This document shows positions 9,161 to 18,714 of a DNA stretch of 64,000 bases, piece by piece. The DNA is taken from positions 13,645-77,644 of the forward strand of contig JBNKRV010000268.1 of assembly GCA_050296935.1 (NCBI GenBank). The letters run 5' to 3'. The notes under the pieces were generated by a model. It was not told the DNA's origin, did no database searches, and saw only the letters and a list, made by a program, of their open reading frames with translations. The stretch is from Saccharicrinis sp050296935. GTDB lineage: Bacteria; Bacteroidota; Bacteroidia; Bacteroidales; Marinilabiliaceae. Made by a program: the position numbers and the translations under genes. Each line of letters begins with the position of its first letter. Position 1 is the first letter of the stretch.

Positions 9161-12100
9161 TTATACCAATTCAACTATAGGTTTCATACCAATTACGATG
9201 ATATCATCCACTTGTTCAAAATTACCCATCCAGTCTTCTAATTTCTGATGCAAGATAGCCTTTTGATCATCAGCGGGTAACTTATGAATATTCAACAACA
9301 GATGCCTGAATCTTCTGTATTTAAACTTTTTACCTTCACCCCCACCAAATTGGTCAGCATAACCATCTGAGAATATGTAAATGGTATCATTGGGTTCAAT
9401 GGCAATTTCATGTTTGGAAAAATTCAAACCATCAACTTTATAGCCAATTGGGAAACGATCCCCTTTATATACAAACACTTCATTATTCCGAACCAGATAT
9501 AAAGGATTATACGCACCTGCAAACGATATTTTACGCTTTTTTTTATCAATAACGCACAATCCGATATCCATTCCATCATTGACAGAGTGTTTATTATACT
9601 CTACATCGTCAATATCTTTTCGAAATGTCTTAATCACTTCTGCACTTAACTTATCCAGTATCAAAGCCGGACATTTTTCTCCCCCTATTGAAACAATACT
9701 TTTCAACATGTCATATCCAATAATGGATAAGAATGCTCCGGGAACTCCATGTCCGGTACAATCAACAGCCGCCACATAAAGAATATCATCTTCTTCGTGA
9801 ACCCAGTAAAAATCTCCACTAACTACATCTTTAGGCCTGAAATATACAAATGAATCAGGTAGTGATTGCTTTAATCGATTTTCTGAAGGTAGTATAGAAT
9901 CCTGTATTCTTTTAGCGTAATAAATACTATCTGTCAGGCTTCTGTTAATTTTTGAAAGCAACTCTCTCTGGGCTTCTATCTTCTTTTTATTAACTGCTTT
10001 TTCCTCTAAAGTTTTATAGGCAGATTTATAATTTCGAATCCGATAATTAATAATTAACTGAACGAAGAAAATAAGCGCAATAATATAGAAAGCATAAGCA
10101 TAATTCGACATCCAGATAGGTGGTACGACTGAAATATTCAGCTCAATTTGATCCTCCGACCAAACAAAATCATTATTTGCTCCCTTTACATGTAAAGTGT
10201 AATCTCCTGCTGGCAGATCTGAAAAATCAATTTCGTTTTCATAGGAAACTGTACGCCAATCATCATCAAATCCTTCCAGATAAACTTTATATTTATTCTT
10301 TGCCGGCTCTGTAAATTCTAATGCTGCAAATTGCACCTTAAGCAATGAGCTCTTTCTATATTTTAAAGTAATTTCCTTAACATCTGTCCTGTAACTCTCT
10401 TTCTTCTTACCTTTATGATATAACTCTATCGAAGTTAACACCACATTGGGCTTGTAATCGTTGTATTTAATTGAGTCGGGATTTATATATGCCACTCCTC
10501 CGATACCTCCAAAAAATATCGTTCCTGAATTATTATAGGCAACAGCTCCTTTGTTAAAAATATAATCTGGTAATCCATCTGTTATATCGTAATTAAAGAT
10601 ATTATTTTTCGGATCTATATATGAAATACCTTTATTCGTACTTAACCAAATCCCTGAGTTTTGATCACAAAATATTCCATTGATCATATCATTGGCTAAG
10701 CCATTAGAATGACTATAATACCCGAATTCGTCCAGGTTTTTATTGTAAACAGTAATTCCGGAACGCGTACCTAATAAGATTCTGTTATTCTTATCTTCAG
10801 CTATTGATAATATACAATCGCTACTCAAAAGGTTTATTGAATCACCAATATTCCGCAGATAACCAAAATTTTCAAATGAACTATGATTTCTATCCAGAAA
10901 ATTAACTCCTTCACTAGTTCCAATCCATAGAATTCCTTTGGAGTCCTGATACAAACTATTTATTTCATCACTACAAATTGACTTTCCATGTTTCACATCT
11001 GAAAAGAAACTTTCTATGACATGACCATCATACATATACAATCCAAACTGAGTGCCAAACCAAATACAACCTTTAGCATCTTCTACAATGGTATTTATCT
11101 TATTTTGTTCTAACAACGCTTTGAGTTCCCCATTTTCAGCATAAGAAAATTCATTTATTGTACCTCTGTTTTTGTAGTATACATATATTCCTTGGCCTGT
11201 TCCTATCCATAAACGGTTTTTAGAATCTTCACACATGGATAACACCTGATCCATTCCTTTTCGATACAAAGATAAATTAACAGGATAAGCATACATTGTT
11301 CCCATCTCCAGATCCAGAATCTGGATACCCTTGGTGGAGGTTCCTAACCATATTTTATCCTTATTATCAACATGTATACTCGAAATATTATAATTCTGTA
11401 GCCCTTCAAAATTACGGTTGGCCTCACTTAAACTATTAAACTTTTTAGGCTTCAAGTCCACCTTCAATAACCCGTCATACTTAGTACCCACCCATAATAA
11501 TCCTGAACTATCTTCAATTAAACAGGTAACCTCCTTATCTGTGATCAGATTTTCAGATTGATTATAGAAAGACTCTTTATCAAATCCAGGCACATTTGAG
11601 GTACTACTACAATTCATTTTTCGAAGTCCTTCTTTAGTTCCTATCCAAATGACTCCTGAAGAATGCTTTAACAAAGCACTAACACCGGAATTTATTTCGC
11701 TTCCTAAATTTATTTTACTACAGATATAACTATTATATTCATTTTGCACCAATTGATAAACCCCCTTTTCTCCTGAAAGCATATATGATTTATCAGCAAT
11801 CTGTAGAATATCATATATCCCTCCAAATTGATTAGAAGTAAATCCCAATGGCCTATCAATCGCTATTCTCTCAGAAAGATTATCAACTTTATTAAATTGG
11901 ATGAGTCCTTCTTTGGTTCCGACCCATAAATATTTTGAAGATTTTTGAAATAATGGAATTGTGATTTTTGCCTGAGGTTTAAATACAGTACTATAAACTT
12001 CAGATACTTTTACAAATTTCTGGTGTATATTAAAGTTGATAATATAATTATCAGTTTTAATCCATAGGGTTGAATCCTTATCTACAGATAATCCATAAAT

Positions 12101-12538
12101 ATTATCCTCAGGAAAAGTAATGCTACTTGAAATAGAACGATAGGTAGTGAACTTACCTGTGATTCGATTCCATTTATTTAATCCATCACCAATGGTTCCA
12201 ATCCACATATTCCCTTCCGGATCTTCACATATACTTTGTATATAATTCCCGGAAATAGAATTTACATCATTTACTTCATGGCGATAAACTGTAAAATTAT
12301 AACCGTCAAATTTATTGAGTCCATCACGGGTACCAATCCATATAAAGCCTTTACTATCCTGAAAAATTACCGTAACGCCATTTCCTGACAAACCATCCTG
12401 AATCGAATATGATTTAACTGTAGCATTATGAGTAACCCGGGACACAGCAAATATTTGCATGTGAACAATGAAAATCATATACACAATAAAGAGCAGGCTC
12501 TTACCTGTTATGTTTGGATGTTCAATGTGGAATTTCAT
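9161..12538 (-). CDS. Reg_prop/Y_Y_Y sensor with SpoIIE-type phosphatase
   Basis: A 1125-residue membrane signalling protein. An N-terminal hydrophobic segment (residues 14-32) is followed by many beta-propeller repeats of the two-component-regulator type (SKGFIWIGTRDGLNKFDG and similar, about residues 45-700). Next come a Y_Y_Y domain (about 735-800), a transmembrane segment near 815-835 and a coiled stretch. The C-terminal PP2C/SpoIIE phosphatase domain shows SGDFYW, CTGHGVPGAFLS and FSDGYAD. The propeller probably senses an extracytoplasmic ligand, and the phosphatase probably acts on an anti-sigma-factor antagonist or similar. No histidine kinase or DNA-binding domain is present, unlike hybrid regulators with the same sensor. 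No obvious substrate gene is adjacent. Confidence 0.88.
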   Translation of the reverse strand: MKFHIEHPNITGKSLLFIVYMIFIVHMQIFAVSRVTHNATVKSYSIQDGLSGNGVTVIFQDSKGFIWIGTRDGLNKFDGYNFTVYRHEVNDVNSISGNYIQSICEDPEGNMWIGTIGDGLNKWNRITGKFTTYRSISSSITFPEDNIYGLSVDKDSTLWIKTDNYIINFNIHQKFVKVSEVYSTVFKPQAKITIPLFQKSSKYLWVGTKEGLIQFNKVDNLSERIAIDRPLGFTSNQFGGIYDILQIADKSYMLSGEKGVYQLVQNEYNSYICSKINLGSEINSGVSALLKHSSGVIWIGTKEGLRKMNCSSTSNVPGFDKESFYNQSENLITDKEVTCLIEDSSGLLWVGTKYDGLLKVDLKPKKFNSLSEANRNFEGLQNYNISSIHVDNKDKIWLGTSTKGIQILDLEMGTMYAYPVNLSLYRKGMDQVLSMCEDSKNRLWIGTGQGIYVYYKNRGTINEFSYAENGELKALLEQNKINTIVEDAKGCIWFGTQFGLYMYDGHVIESFFSDVKHGKSICSDEINSLYQDSKGILWIGTSEGVNFLDRNHSSFENFGYLRNIGDSINLLSSDCILSIAEDKNNRILLGTRSGITVYNKNLDEFGYYSHSNGLANDMINGIFCDQNSGIWLSTNKGISYIDPKNNIFNYDITDGLPDYIFNKGAVAYNNSGTIFFGGIGGVAYINPDSIKYNDYKPNVVLTSIELYHKGKKKESYRTDVKEITLKYRKSSLLKVQFAALEFTEPAKNKYKVYLEGFDDDWRTVSYENEIDFSDLPAGDYTLHVKGANNDFVWSEDQIELNISVVPPIWMSNYAYAFYIIALIFFVQLIINYRIRNYKSAYKTLEEKAVNKKKIEAQRELLSKINRSLTDSIYYAKRIQDSILPSENRLKQSLPDSFVYFRPKDVVSGDFYWVHEEDDILYVAAVDCTGHGVPGAFLSIIGYDMLKSIVSIGGEKCPALILDKLSAEVIKTFRKDIDDVEYNKHSVNDGMDIGLCVIDKKKRKISFAGAYNPLYLVRNNEVFVYKGDRFPIGYKVDGLNFSKHEIAIEPNDTIYIFSDGYADQFGGGEGKKFKYRRFRHLLLNIHKLPADDQKAILHQKLEDWMGNFEQVDDIIVIGMKPIVELV

Positions 12539-12963
12539 ATCAGCAGCTAAGTTAGCAAATTGACTCCATTAAAAAACCCTTCATGAAAATATTACTTCAA
12601 CTTAAATAAGCTAATCTCCTTTATACAATTAAAAAACGAGTATGATGCCTTTTTCTGCCAAGTAAAATATCCCAATTCCAGATCAAATAAATTTATTAAA
12701 TAACCTTTGGAATATCAAACGCTAAAATGATATACTCTTTATAACATATAAATATCTGGTATCAGACTCATCCTAAATCAAACAGGAAGATTTTTAATCT
12801 AAAAAAACAAAGGCAATTAGTTTTAATTTATACCTTTCAATGATATAACAAAACCAGTTGCCTTTTATAGTACGATGTAACAGATTATTTGTTTCAGAAA
12901 ATATGCAATTTGAAACTATTCCCATTCATGAGAAAACATCAGAACAATTCATCTATAACAGTT
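12539..12963. other. Gene-free stretch upstream of the propeller regulator
   Basis: Four hundred bases of AT-rich DNA lie between the start of the minus-strand regulator and the citrate synthase terminator. It must hold the regulator's promoter. I found no full -33/-7 pair, no repeat and no RNA gene. Confidence 0.45.
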
Positions 12964-12997
12964 ATTAAAACCATGGCATTCGCACCCTGGTTTTAAT
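12964..12997 (-). terminator. Stem-loop terminator of citrate synthase
   Basis: ATTAAAACCA at 12964-12973 pairs with TGGTTTTAAT at 12988-12997. Two further G-C pairs follow inside after one mismatch, with an 8-base loop. It lies 41 bases after the gltA stop on the minus strand, and its 3' arm supplies the T-rich tract. Confidence 0.7.
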
Positions 12998-13037
12998 ACT
13001 TATGAAATTGTAACGGTATACTTCTTTTTATTACATA

Positions 13038-14345
13038 TTAACTTTGAGCTTTATCAACAAACCATTGTAAATTCTGAGATTTCGGACGCTCGATTGGCAA
13101 ACCATAAAGTCGGTCCCATATAAGCTGTGTTAATACACCTAAAGCTCTTGATACACCAAACAACACAGTGTAAATCGGATACTCCTTAATTCCATAACTT
13201 GTTAATAACGAACCCGAAATAGCATCCACATTAGGCCATGGATTTTTTACTTTACCTGTGGCACTCAACACGTCTGGCACAACATTATAAATTCTATTTA
13301 CTAACTTAATATATGGTGCTTCAGGAATATACTTATTGGCAAAGTCAAGTTGAACCTGAAACCGGGGATCCGTCTTTCTTAAAACAGCATGTCCATACCC
13401 TGGAATAACCTGTCCTTTTGCTAATGTTTCCTCTGCATACTTACGAATCTGATCCTCAGTAGGATCTTCATTACCAATCTCTCTTTTCATTTTATTTAAC
13501 CAATGCATAACATCCTGATTGGCCATTCCATGAAGAGGACCAGCCAACCCATTCATTCCGGCAGAAAAACTATAATACGGGTTTGACAAGGCGGATCCAA
13601 CCAAATGAGTTGCGTGTGCGGATACATTACCTCCTTCATGATCAGAATGTATAAGCATGTACAATCTCATTAATCTTTTTACTTCCTCACTATCATACCC
13701 CATCATATGAGATAAATTGGCAGCCCAATCTAAACTTGGATCTGGTTCAATATGTTTACCTCCGTGAAATACTCTGCGATAAATATAAGCCACAATCCTG
13801 GGCAGTCTTGAAATTAAATCCATTACACCTTCGTAGGTAGGATCCCAATAATCTTTTTTATCCATTCCTACTAAGTAGGCTTTTCTGAATTGCGATTCAG
13901 TAGACATGGCTAAAATAGCTGTATTAAACTGAATCATTGGATGCGCATCTTTTGGAAGAGCTTCTATTACATCGTAAACATGTGATGGAATACCTTGTGC
14001 TCTCACAGCCCATTGCTGACTTATATATTTAACATCATCATCTGTTGGCAGTTCTCCGGTCAACATTAAGTAAAAAATACCTTCAGGTAATGGCTCTCCA
14101 TCTTCATGTATTTTTGGAAGTACCGTTTTTAATTCGGGGATGGAATATCCTCTAAATCGAATTCCTTCTTCCGGATCTAACTTTGAAGTACATGTGAGTA
14201 AACTTACAACTCCCTTCATTCCTGTAAGAACCTGCCCCATGGTCACATCTTGTAACTTTACATCTCCATGCTTTTTTGCCAGTTCTTTTACTTTTGCAGT
14301 TTTAGGTTGGGCTACTTCAATTAGTTTTTGTTTTAAATAATCCAT
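13038..14345 (-). CDS. gltA: Citrate synthase, mitochondrial-like type
   Basis: Condenses acetyl-CoA and oxaloacetate to citrate at the entry of the citric acid cycle. Catalytic histidines are visible in HSDHEGGNVSAH and GPLHGMANQDV, and PGYGHAVLRKTDPRF carries further active-site residues. These motifs and the N-terminal GIRFRGYSIPE resemble the eukaryotic mitochondrial enzyme more than the hexameric NADH-regulated type of E. coli. I start at the ATG at 14345 (435 residues, MDYLKQKL), which follows an A-rich leader. An in-frame upstream start at 14378 would add 11 residues with no family counterpart. It is monocistronic with its own terminator. Confidence 0.95.
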   Translation of the reverse strand: MDYLKQKLIEVAQPKTAKVKELAKKHGDVKLQDVTMGQVLTGMKGVVSLLTCTSKLDPEEGIRFRGYSIPELKTVLPKIHEDGEPLPEGIFYLMLTGELPTDDDVKYISQQWAVRAQGIPSHVYDVIEALPKDAHPMIQFNTAILAMSTESQFRKAYLVGMDKKDYWDPTYEGVMDLISRLPRIVAYIYRRVFHGGKHIEPDPSLDWAANLSHMMGYDSEEVKRLMRLYMLIHSDHEGGNVSAHATHLVGSALSNPYYSFSAGMNGLAGPLHGMANQDVMHWLNKMKREIGNEDPTEDQIRKYAEETLAKGQVIPGYGHAVLRKTDPRFQVQLDFANKYIPEAPYIKLVNRIYNVVPDVLSATGKVKNPWPNVDAISGSLLTSYGIKEYPIYTVLFGVSRALGVLTQLIWDRLYGLPIERPKSQNLQWFVDKAQS

Positions 14346-14711
14346 GAGTTTTGTTTTATTATGTCTATATGGAACCAAATATTAAATACAGGATAAAGCT
14401 TCAAATACTCCTATTTTCATCACAAAAACAAACCTTACTGAAATGAGCTTACATCACTAACAAACAAACATAATTTACTAATTTTTGTTTAAAAATAATA
14501 ATCAAATCTAAATGTTACACAATAAACATAGGATATAACCCACTGAATTTTAATAATATCTTTTCATTATTATCATCCAGATAAATATTTCAAATCATTT
14601 AAAAAATGGAATAATTATAAGTTTAGACTCTGATTAATCTTTTAATCTAAGTTCATCATAGAATAAGCATGATAATTCATAAATTTAAGAATTAAAGCCT
14701 TTAAAAATGGC
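14346..14711. other. Gene-free stretch upstream of citrate synthase
   Basis: This 366-base AT-rich stretch holds the gltA promoter region and the 3' flank of the interrupted CZB gene. CAAACATA at 14465-14472 reads TATGTTTG on the minus strand, a match to the TAnnTTTG -7 consensus, but no -33 element is properly spaced. Nothing else was recognised. Confidence 0.4.
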
Positions 14712-15215
14712 TTAACTCATCAATCCTATTGCCAATAGTCGTTTTGTTACTTTAGAATTGAAAATAACAATAGCTTGCTCCTTGTCATTTATACCAATGC
14801 TCTTGTTTATTTCTTTTGCACTATCATGTAAATAAGTATGTTGTATTTCTAAGCTATCAAGTATTGGTTTCAACCTGGAAATTCGCTTTTCTGCTTCCAC
14901 ACGACCGTCTCCATAAAACCATTTTCCAAATGCACAATTATGTGGATTAGTTTCAATACCCAAAGAGTATTGATACCCATTCAATAAAACCTGGCTGATT
15001 TTGTTGGTTCATTGTAAATGATCATTGTATTTTTTAGAAAACAGGAGCGTGATACAATCTGCTGTTTTTGGGGATTCTGAATTTCTAACTATTCCGTTAT
15101 TGCTTAAAAATGACTGAAATACGATCAAAGCAGAAAGCAGCATGAGAATACCGAAACCAATGATAAGTTTATTTATTATCTTAAAATTTTTCAATTTCAT
15201 GGATTTAATTGTCAT
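14712..15215 (-). pseudogene. CZB zinc-sensor protein interrupted by an in-frame TGA
   Basis: Two open frames in the same reading frame are separated only by TGA at 15009-15011. The first 68 residues contain an N-terminal transmembrane segment (about residues 14-35) like that of chemoreceptors and end in YNDHLQ. After the stop, reading continues through TNKISQVLLNG to NPHNCAFGKWFYGDG and HTYLHDS, the signature of a chemoreceptor zinc-binding (CZB) domain. The TGA sits where the family has Trp (HxxW), one base from TGG. Full length would be 167 residues: one membrane anchor plus a CZB domain, without a methyl-accepting domain. It starts 39 bases after an intact chemoreceptor gene, so the two probably formed one transcript. 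A sequencing error remains possible. Confidence 0.75.
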
Positions 15216-15254
15216 ATGTAATAAATAACTTTTATTAATATTCGTTTTTACTCA

Positions 15255-17150
15255 TCAAAAACTGGCATATTCGTCTTGAAACTTATTTTCTTTTTGTTCG
15301 GCATTTATTTTTACATCCCTGTCTCCTGAAATATTTATTGTTTGAGGTTGCTCCAATGGGGCAGCATTTCCTTTTCCTATGGTAGGTTGACTTGCTACAA
15401 CTTTGAAAAAACTTACAATTTGATTGAGTTCATCGGCCTGGTTTGCCAATTCTTCGGCACTGGTTGCCATTTCTTCAGAAGCCGCGGCATTTTGCTGGGC
15501 TACCGTGCTGAGCATCTGTATGGATGAACTGATTTGGTCAACACCTGTGCGTTGTTCATTACTGGCAGCAGCAATCTCCTGCACCAGCTTAGCAGTATCT
15601 TGTATTTCGGGAACAATCTCTTCAAATTGTTTTGCTGCCGAAGTCGCAACATTTACCCCTTGTGCCGAAAGTTTGTTAATTTCAGCTGCAGCATCACGGC
15701 TTCTCTCGGCCAGTTTCCGAACCTCGGCAGCTACTACTGCAAATCCTCGCCCATGTTCGCCAGCCCTTGCAGCTTCAACTGCTGCATTAAGGGATAGTAT
15801 GTTTGTTTGAAAGGCAATGTCATCAATAATGGCAATTTTGCCTGTAATATCGTTCATTGACTGAGTGGTGTTTTTTACCGATTCATTACTTTTGTTGATG
15901 TTATTGGATGCCATCGCAGTAATGTTGCCAGCTTGCGTGGCATTAGCTGTATTCTGCTGTGTATTTGCAGAAATCTGTTCTATGGTAGAAGAAATTTCTT
16001 CAACAGATGCAGCCTGCTCATTAGCCCCCTGTGACATTTGTTGCGTGAATGAACTTATTTGGTTCCCTGCAGTTGAAACATTGTCGGTTGCAATGATTAT
16101 TGATGAAACAATACCCCTGAGTTTTTCAGTCATATCTTGCATAGCACCATATATACCCTGTTTCTTCCTTTTCGAATCAAATTCAATAGTAAGATTACCT
16201 CTGGCAATTTCTTTTGTAATAGCGAATACTTCGGATGGCTCACCTCCTATTTGTGTGAAAGTTTCCTTTAATAGTAAAAAAGACAGGAAAAACACAAATG
16301 CAAGGAAAATAAAAATGCCGGCAAAAAGATATATATATGTATCCCTTTTCAACACCTCTATTTCTTCATTAATACCTATTTTAAAAGAGTTAATTACGGG
16401 CTCTATACCTCTGATAATTGACCTTAACTCATAACGCAAACCATCATTTTCAGTCAAACCAATTTCTTTCCAAACTAAAACAAGTTGGTTAAATCCATTG
16501 ACATATTGTTCAGCTAACAGTTTGTTATTGCCTGCCAAATCTTCCAATAGTTGCCCACCTATTTTATTAAAAGCCAAAGAATAGGTGGTATCCTTACGGA
16601 TTATAAAGTCCTTTTCATGTTTGCGTAGTTTAAGGTAACTTACTTCCAATTTGTCACTCCTTTTACTGGCAACTGTCGATTCGAATTCGTGAGCACTTTT
16701 TCTAAACTCTCCTTCAATACCCCAATCTTTAAACCCTTTTTCTTTGTACTTTGCAACAATTCTGGAAAATGTTGATTGGTAATTACTAAGGCCTTTTTTT
16801 ATCGATTTTACTAAAACCTTATCATCTTCATCAAGCAGTTTATTTATTTCAAGACCATTTAAAATAGCGACAATTCCATCATACCCATTTTTAAAACTAT
16901 CCAGATATACACTTTTATCACTGATGAAAAAATTTTTATTTACCGTTTCACGCGAGATAAAATCTTTCTCATTCTTTCGTAATTCCAGCATATGATTCTC
17001 AATATCCAATAGGTGATAATTGAGTTGGGAGATATCCTCCAACTTAGTTGTTCTGCCAAGCGCAAAAAAAACCAATCCAATCATTAATATTGCGATTAAA
17101 GCAAAACCGCCTATCATTTTTTTCCTAAAGGATAACTTTAACATGTTCAT
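15255..17150 (-). CDS. Methyl-accepting chemotaxis protein with HBM-like sensor
   Basis: A 631-residue transmembrane chemoreceptor. TM1 (about 10-32) and TM2 (about 272-297) enclose a helical periplasmic sensor with two copies of an RKxEKDF motif (residues 58-64 and 176-182). That pattern is characteristic of the helical bimodular (HBM) ligand-binding domain. A HAMP region follows (about 300-350), then the cytoplasmic signalling hairpin with its conserved tip AFQTNILSLNAAVEAARAGE and GRGFAVVAAEVRKLAERS. A long Gln/Asn-rich tail ends the protein. The ligand is unknown; HBM domains of other bacteria bind small organic acids. No cheA or cheW lies in the window. The start is the first of two close ATGs (MNM). 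Confidence 0.93.
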   Translation of the reverse strand: MNMLKLSFRKKMIGGFALIAILMIGLVFFALGRTTKLEDISQLNYHLLDIENHMLELRKNEKDFISRETVNKNFFISDKSVYLDSFKNGYDGIVAILNGLEINKLLDEDDKVLVKSIKKGLSNYQSTFSRIVAKYKEKGFKDWGIEGEFRKSAHEFESTVASKRSDKLEVSYLKLRKHEKDFIIRKDTTYSLAFNKIGGQLLEDLAGNNKLLAEQYVNGFNQLVLVWKEIGLTENDGLRYELRSIIRGIEPVINSFKIGINEEIEVLKRDTYIYLFAGIFIFLAFVFFLSFLLLKETFTQIGGEPSEVFAITKEIARGNLTIEFDSKRKKQGIYGAMQDMTEKLRGIVSSIIIATDNVSTAGNQISSFTQQMSQGANEQAASVEEISSTIEQISANTQQNTANATQAGNITAMASNNINKSNESVKNTTQSMNDITGKIAIIDDIAFQTNILSLNAAVEAARAGEHGRGFAVVAAEVRKLAERSRDAAAEINKLSAQGVNVATSAAKQFEEIVPEIQDTAKLVQEIAAASNEQRTGVDQISSSIQMLSTVAQQNAAASEEMATSAEELANQADELNQIVSFFKVVASQPTIGKGNAAPLEQPQTINISGDRDVKINAEQKENKFQDEYASF

Positions 17151-17157
17151 AATAGAT

Positions 17158-17743
17158 ATTTTAATCGATATTTTGTCTGTAAATATAGGTTGTCAAAATT
17201 ACTACTTTTAAGTATTAATGTACTTATTTGCAGGTACTACAAATCTAGTACATCTATTAAGTTCTGTCCGATATCCTTGTTTATATTAGGATTGATGTTT
17301 CAGGCTCATTGCCACTACGATTGTCTAAGATGCAAAAGGGGTGCTAAGTTGTTGTTATATAACTCCCGTCGATTAACCGTACATCTATTAATTGCCTATT
17401 CCATTCCCTTAAATGGCTGAATAGATAGTTTCATAAGAGATACGAATAGCTCCTGATGTTCAAAGTTGCTTACAACTGTATAATAGCCTTTTTTCAACAA
17501 AGACTCTTAAAACACCGGTTGCAGTGTCAATTAAAACCTATCAGCCTACACCAGACCTAAACACCCTGACAAAACAAATTTAACATCAATCACTCAATAA
17601 TTTGAATTATGAGATTAACAATGAAAAAAAGTAAACTAATTTACAACTTATATTGCCTTCAATCATATAAATACTAAATATCCGCAAACACTCATAATTA
17701 GATTTATTTGATAATCTTATAAGTCAGTTAATGAAATCAAGAG
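17158..17743. other. Gene-free stretch upstream of the chemoreceptor
   Basis: CAAAATTA at 17194-17201 reads TAATTTTG on the minus strand and could be the -7 element of the chemoreceptor gene, 44 bases before its start; no -33 element is evident. The rest contains short open frames broken by stops and may include decayed sequence, since a transposase fossil begins at 17744. I recognise no gene in it. Confidence 0.4.
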
Positions 17744-18472
17744 ATGAACACATTTACTTTCACAGCCCATTTTAATAGCTAGCAATCTTGAAGATAGCAT
17801 TTTAAAGCAGAAACGGACATGATTGGTATGGTCTGCAAAAAATGCAGACACCAAGAACATCAGTAGATCAAGCGCTATGGGCTTGTTAGGACAATGGTAC
17901 ACAAGCTGCGTAAAGCCAAGAGTAAGCGTGATTCCGGTATACACTTTAAGGTATTATTGAAATGGATGAAGGATATTTTATAATCGAATCTCCAGAGCTG
18001 GAAAAATCAAAGGAGAAAGAGGTCGTGATGCAGTAGGGAAAACACCTGTTTCCGAAATGTCAGAATCCTTTCAGCTCGAAGACATTGAAACTGGCAAAAA
18101 ATCAAGTCCATGCCGATACTGTAAAGCTAAGATCCTCTAAAGCCACCATAAAGATAAAATAAATGACACTGTAAAGGAGCCCTTTGATGAAAAAAGTTTC
18201 GTTTTTACTGATGACAGCTCCTGGTATATTGCTATCTCAGATTATGTAGAACTACATTTTTTTTAAAAAAGCCCAGCGAAAAGCTGATCAAATAAACATT
18301 GCGATGGGTACATATCTCCATAAGTAATGCAAAGCGGAATTTCTTGAAAATTAACATAAGATTAAGAGGGAAATAGCTCCAGATGTATTTGAACGAGTTT
18401 GCCTACAAGCTGAAACGGAGATATTTTGGTGAAAAACTTTTCAACAAGCTTGTAATAGCTGGAATTATATGA
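17744..18472 (+). pseudogene. Decayed IS1595/ISXO2-type transposase
   Basis: The ORFs here are short, but reading across frames gives an ordered set of transposase pieces. These are an ATG start with MNTFTFTAHFNS, a zinc-ribbon remnant (GMVCKKCRHQEH, 17825-17860) and KRYGLVRTMVHKLRKAKSKRD. Then follow IIEMDEGYF, KIKGERGRDAVGKTPVSEM, EDIETGKKSS, FVFTDDSSWY (second catalytic Asp), WVHISISNAKRNFL, and LQMYLNEFAYKLKRRYFGE to the end. At least three stops, several frameshifts and an internal deletion after the zinc ribbon are present. It is inactive. The order and motifs fit IS1595-family (ISXO2-like) DDE transposases known in Bacteroidota. No terminal inverted repeats were identified. Confidence 0.8.
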
Positions 18473-18665
18473 CTATGATATAAAACAGATATTCAGTTTA
18501 TTATAGCCACAGATAGCTATACCAATAAACGTACCGGTTTAATGCCGGGCTACATTCAAGCTACTTCAGGATCGAAGTGAACTAGAAGTAGTATTTTGAA
18601 TTTTATTCGGTAATAAACAAATTATCGCAGATCTTTTTTGCATAATCCAAATATATAGACGTAAA

Positions 18666-18690
18666 AAAGGTGCCCGTAATGGACACCTTT
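18666..18690 (-). terminator. Terminator of the ribosomal superoperon
   Basis: On the minus strand AAAGGTG pairs with CACCTTT, with two inner G-C pairs after one mismatch and a 5-base loop, followed directly by a run of T. It lies 25 bases after the enolase stop codon and is the only strong intrinsic terminator seen from rpsL to eno. Confidence 0.8.
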
Positions 18691-18714
18691 AAATATTTTG
18701 TATGAAGGCTAAAA

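Noticed and set aside
15424..16434. Long plus-strand open frames opposite the chemoreceptor
   Set aside because: They are antisense shadows of a well-supported chemoreceptor gene; their Ser/Ala/Cys-rich content mirrors its signalling helices.
17717..17944. 75-codon minus-strand open frame
   Set aside because: It runs antisense to the transposase fossil, whose motifs are readable on the plus strand.
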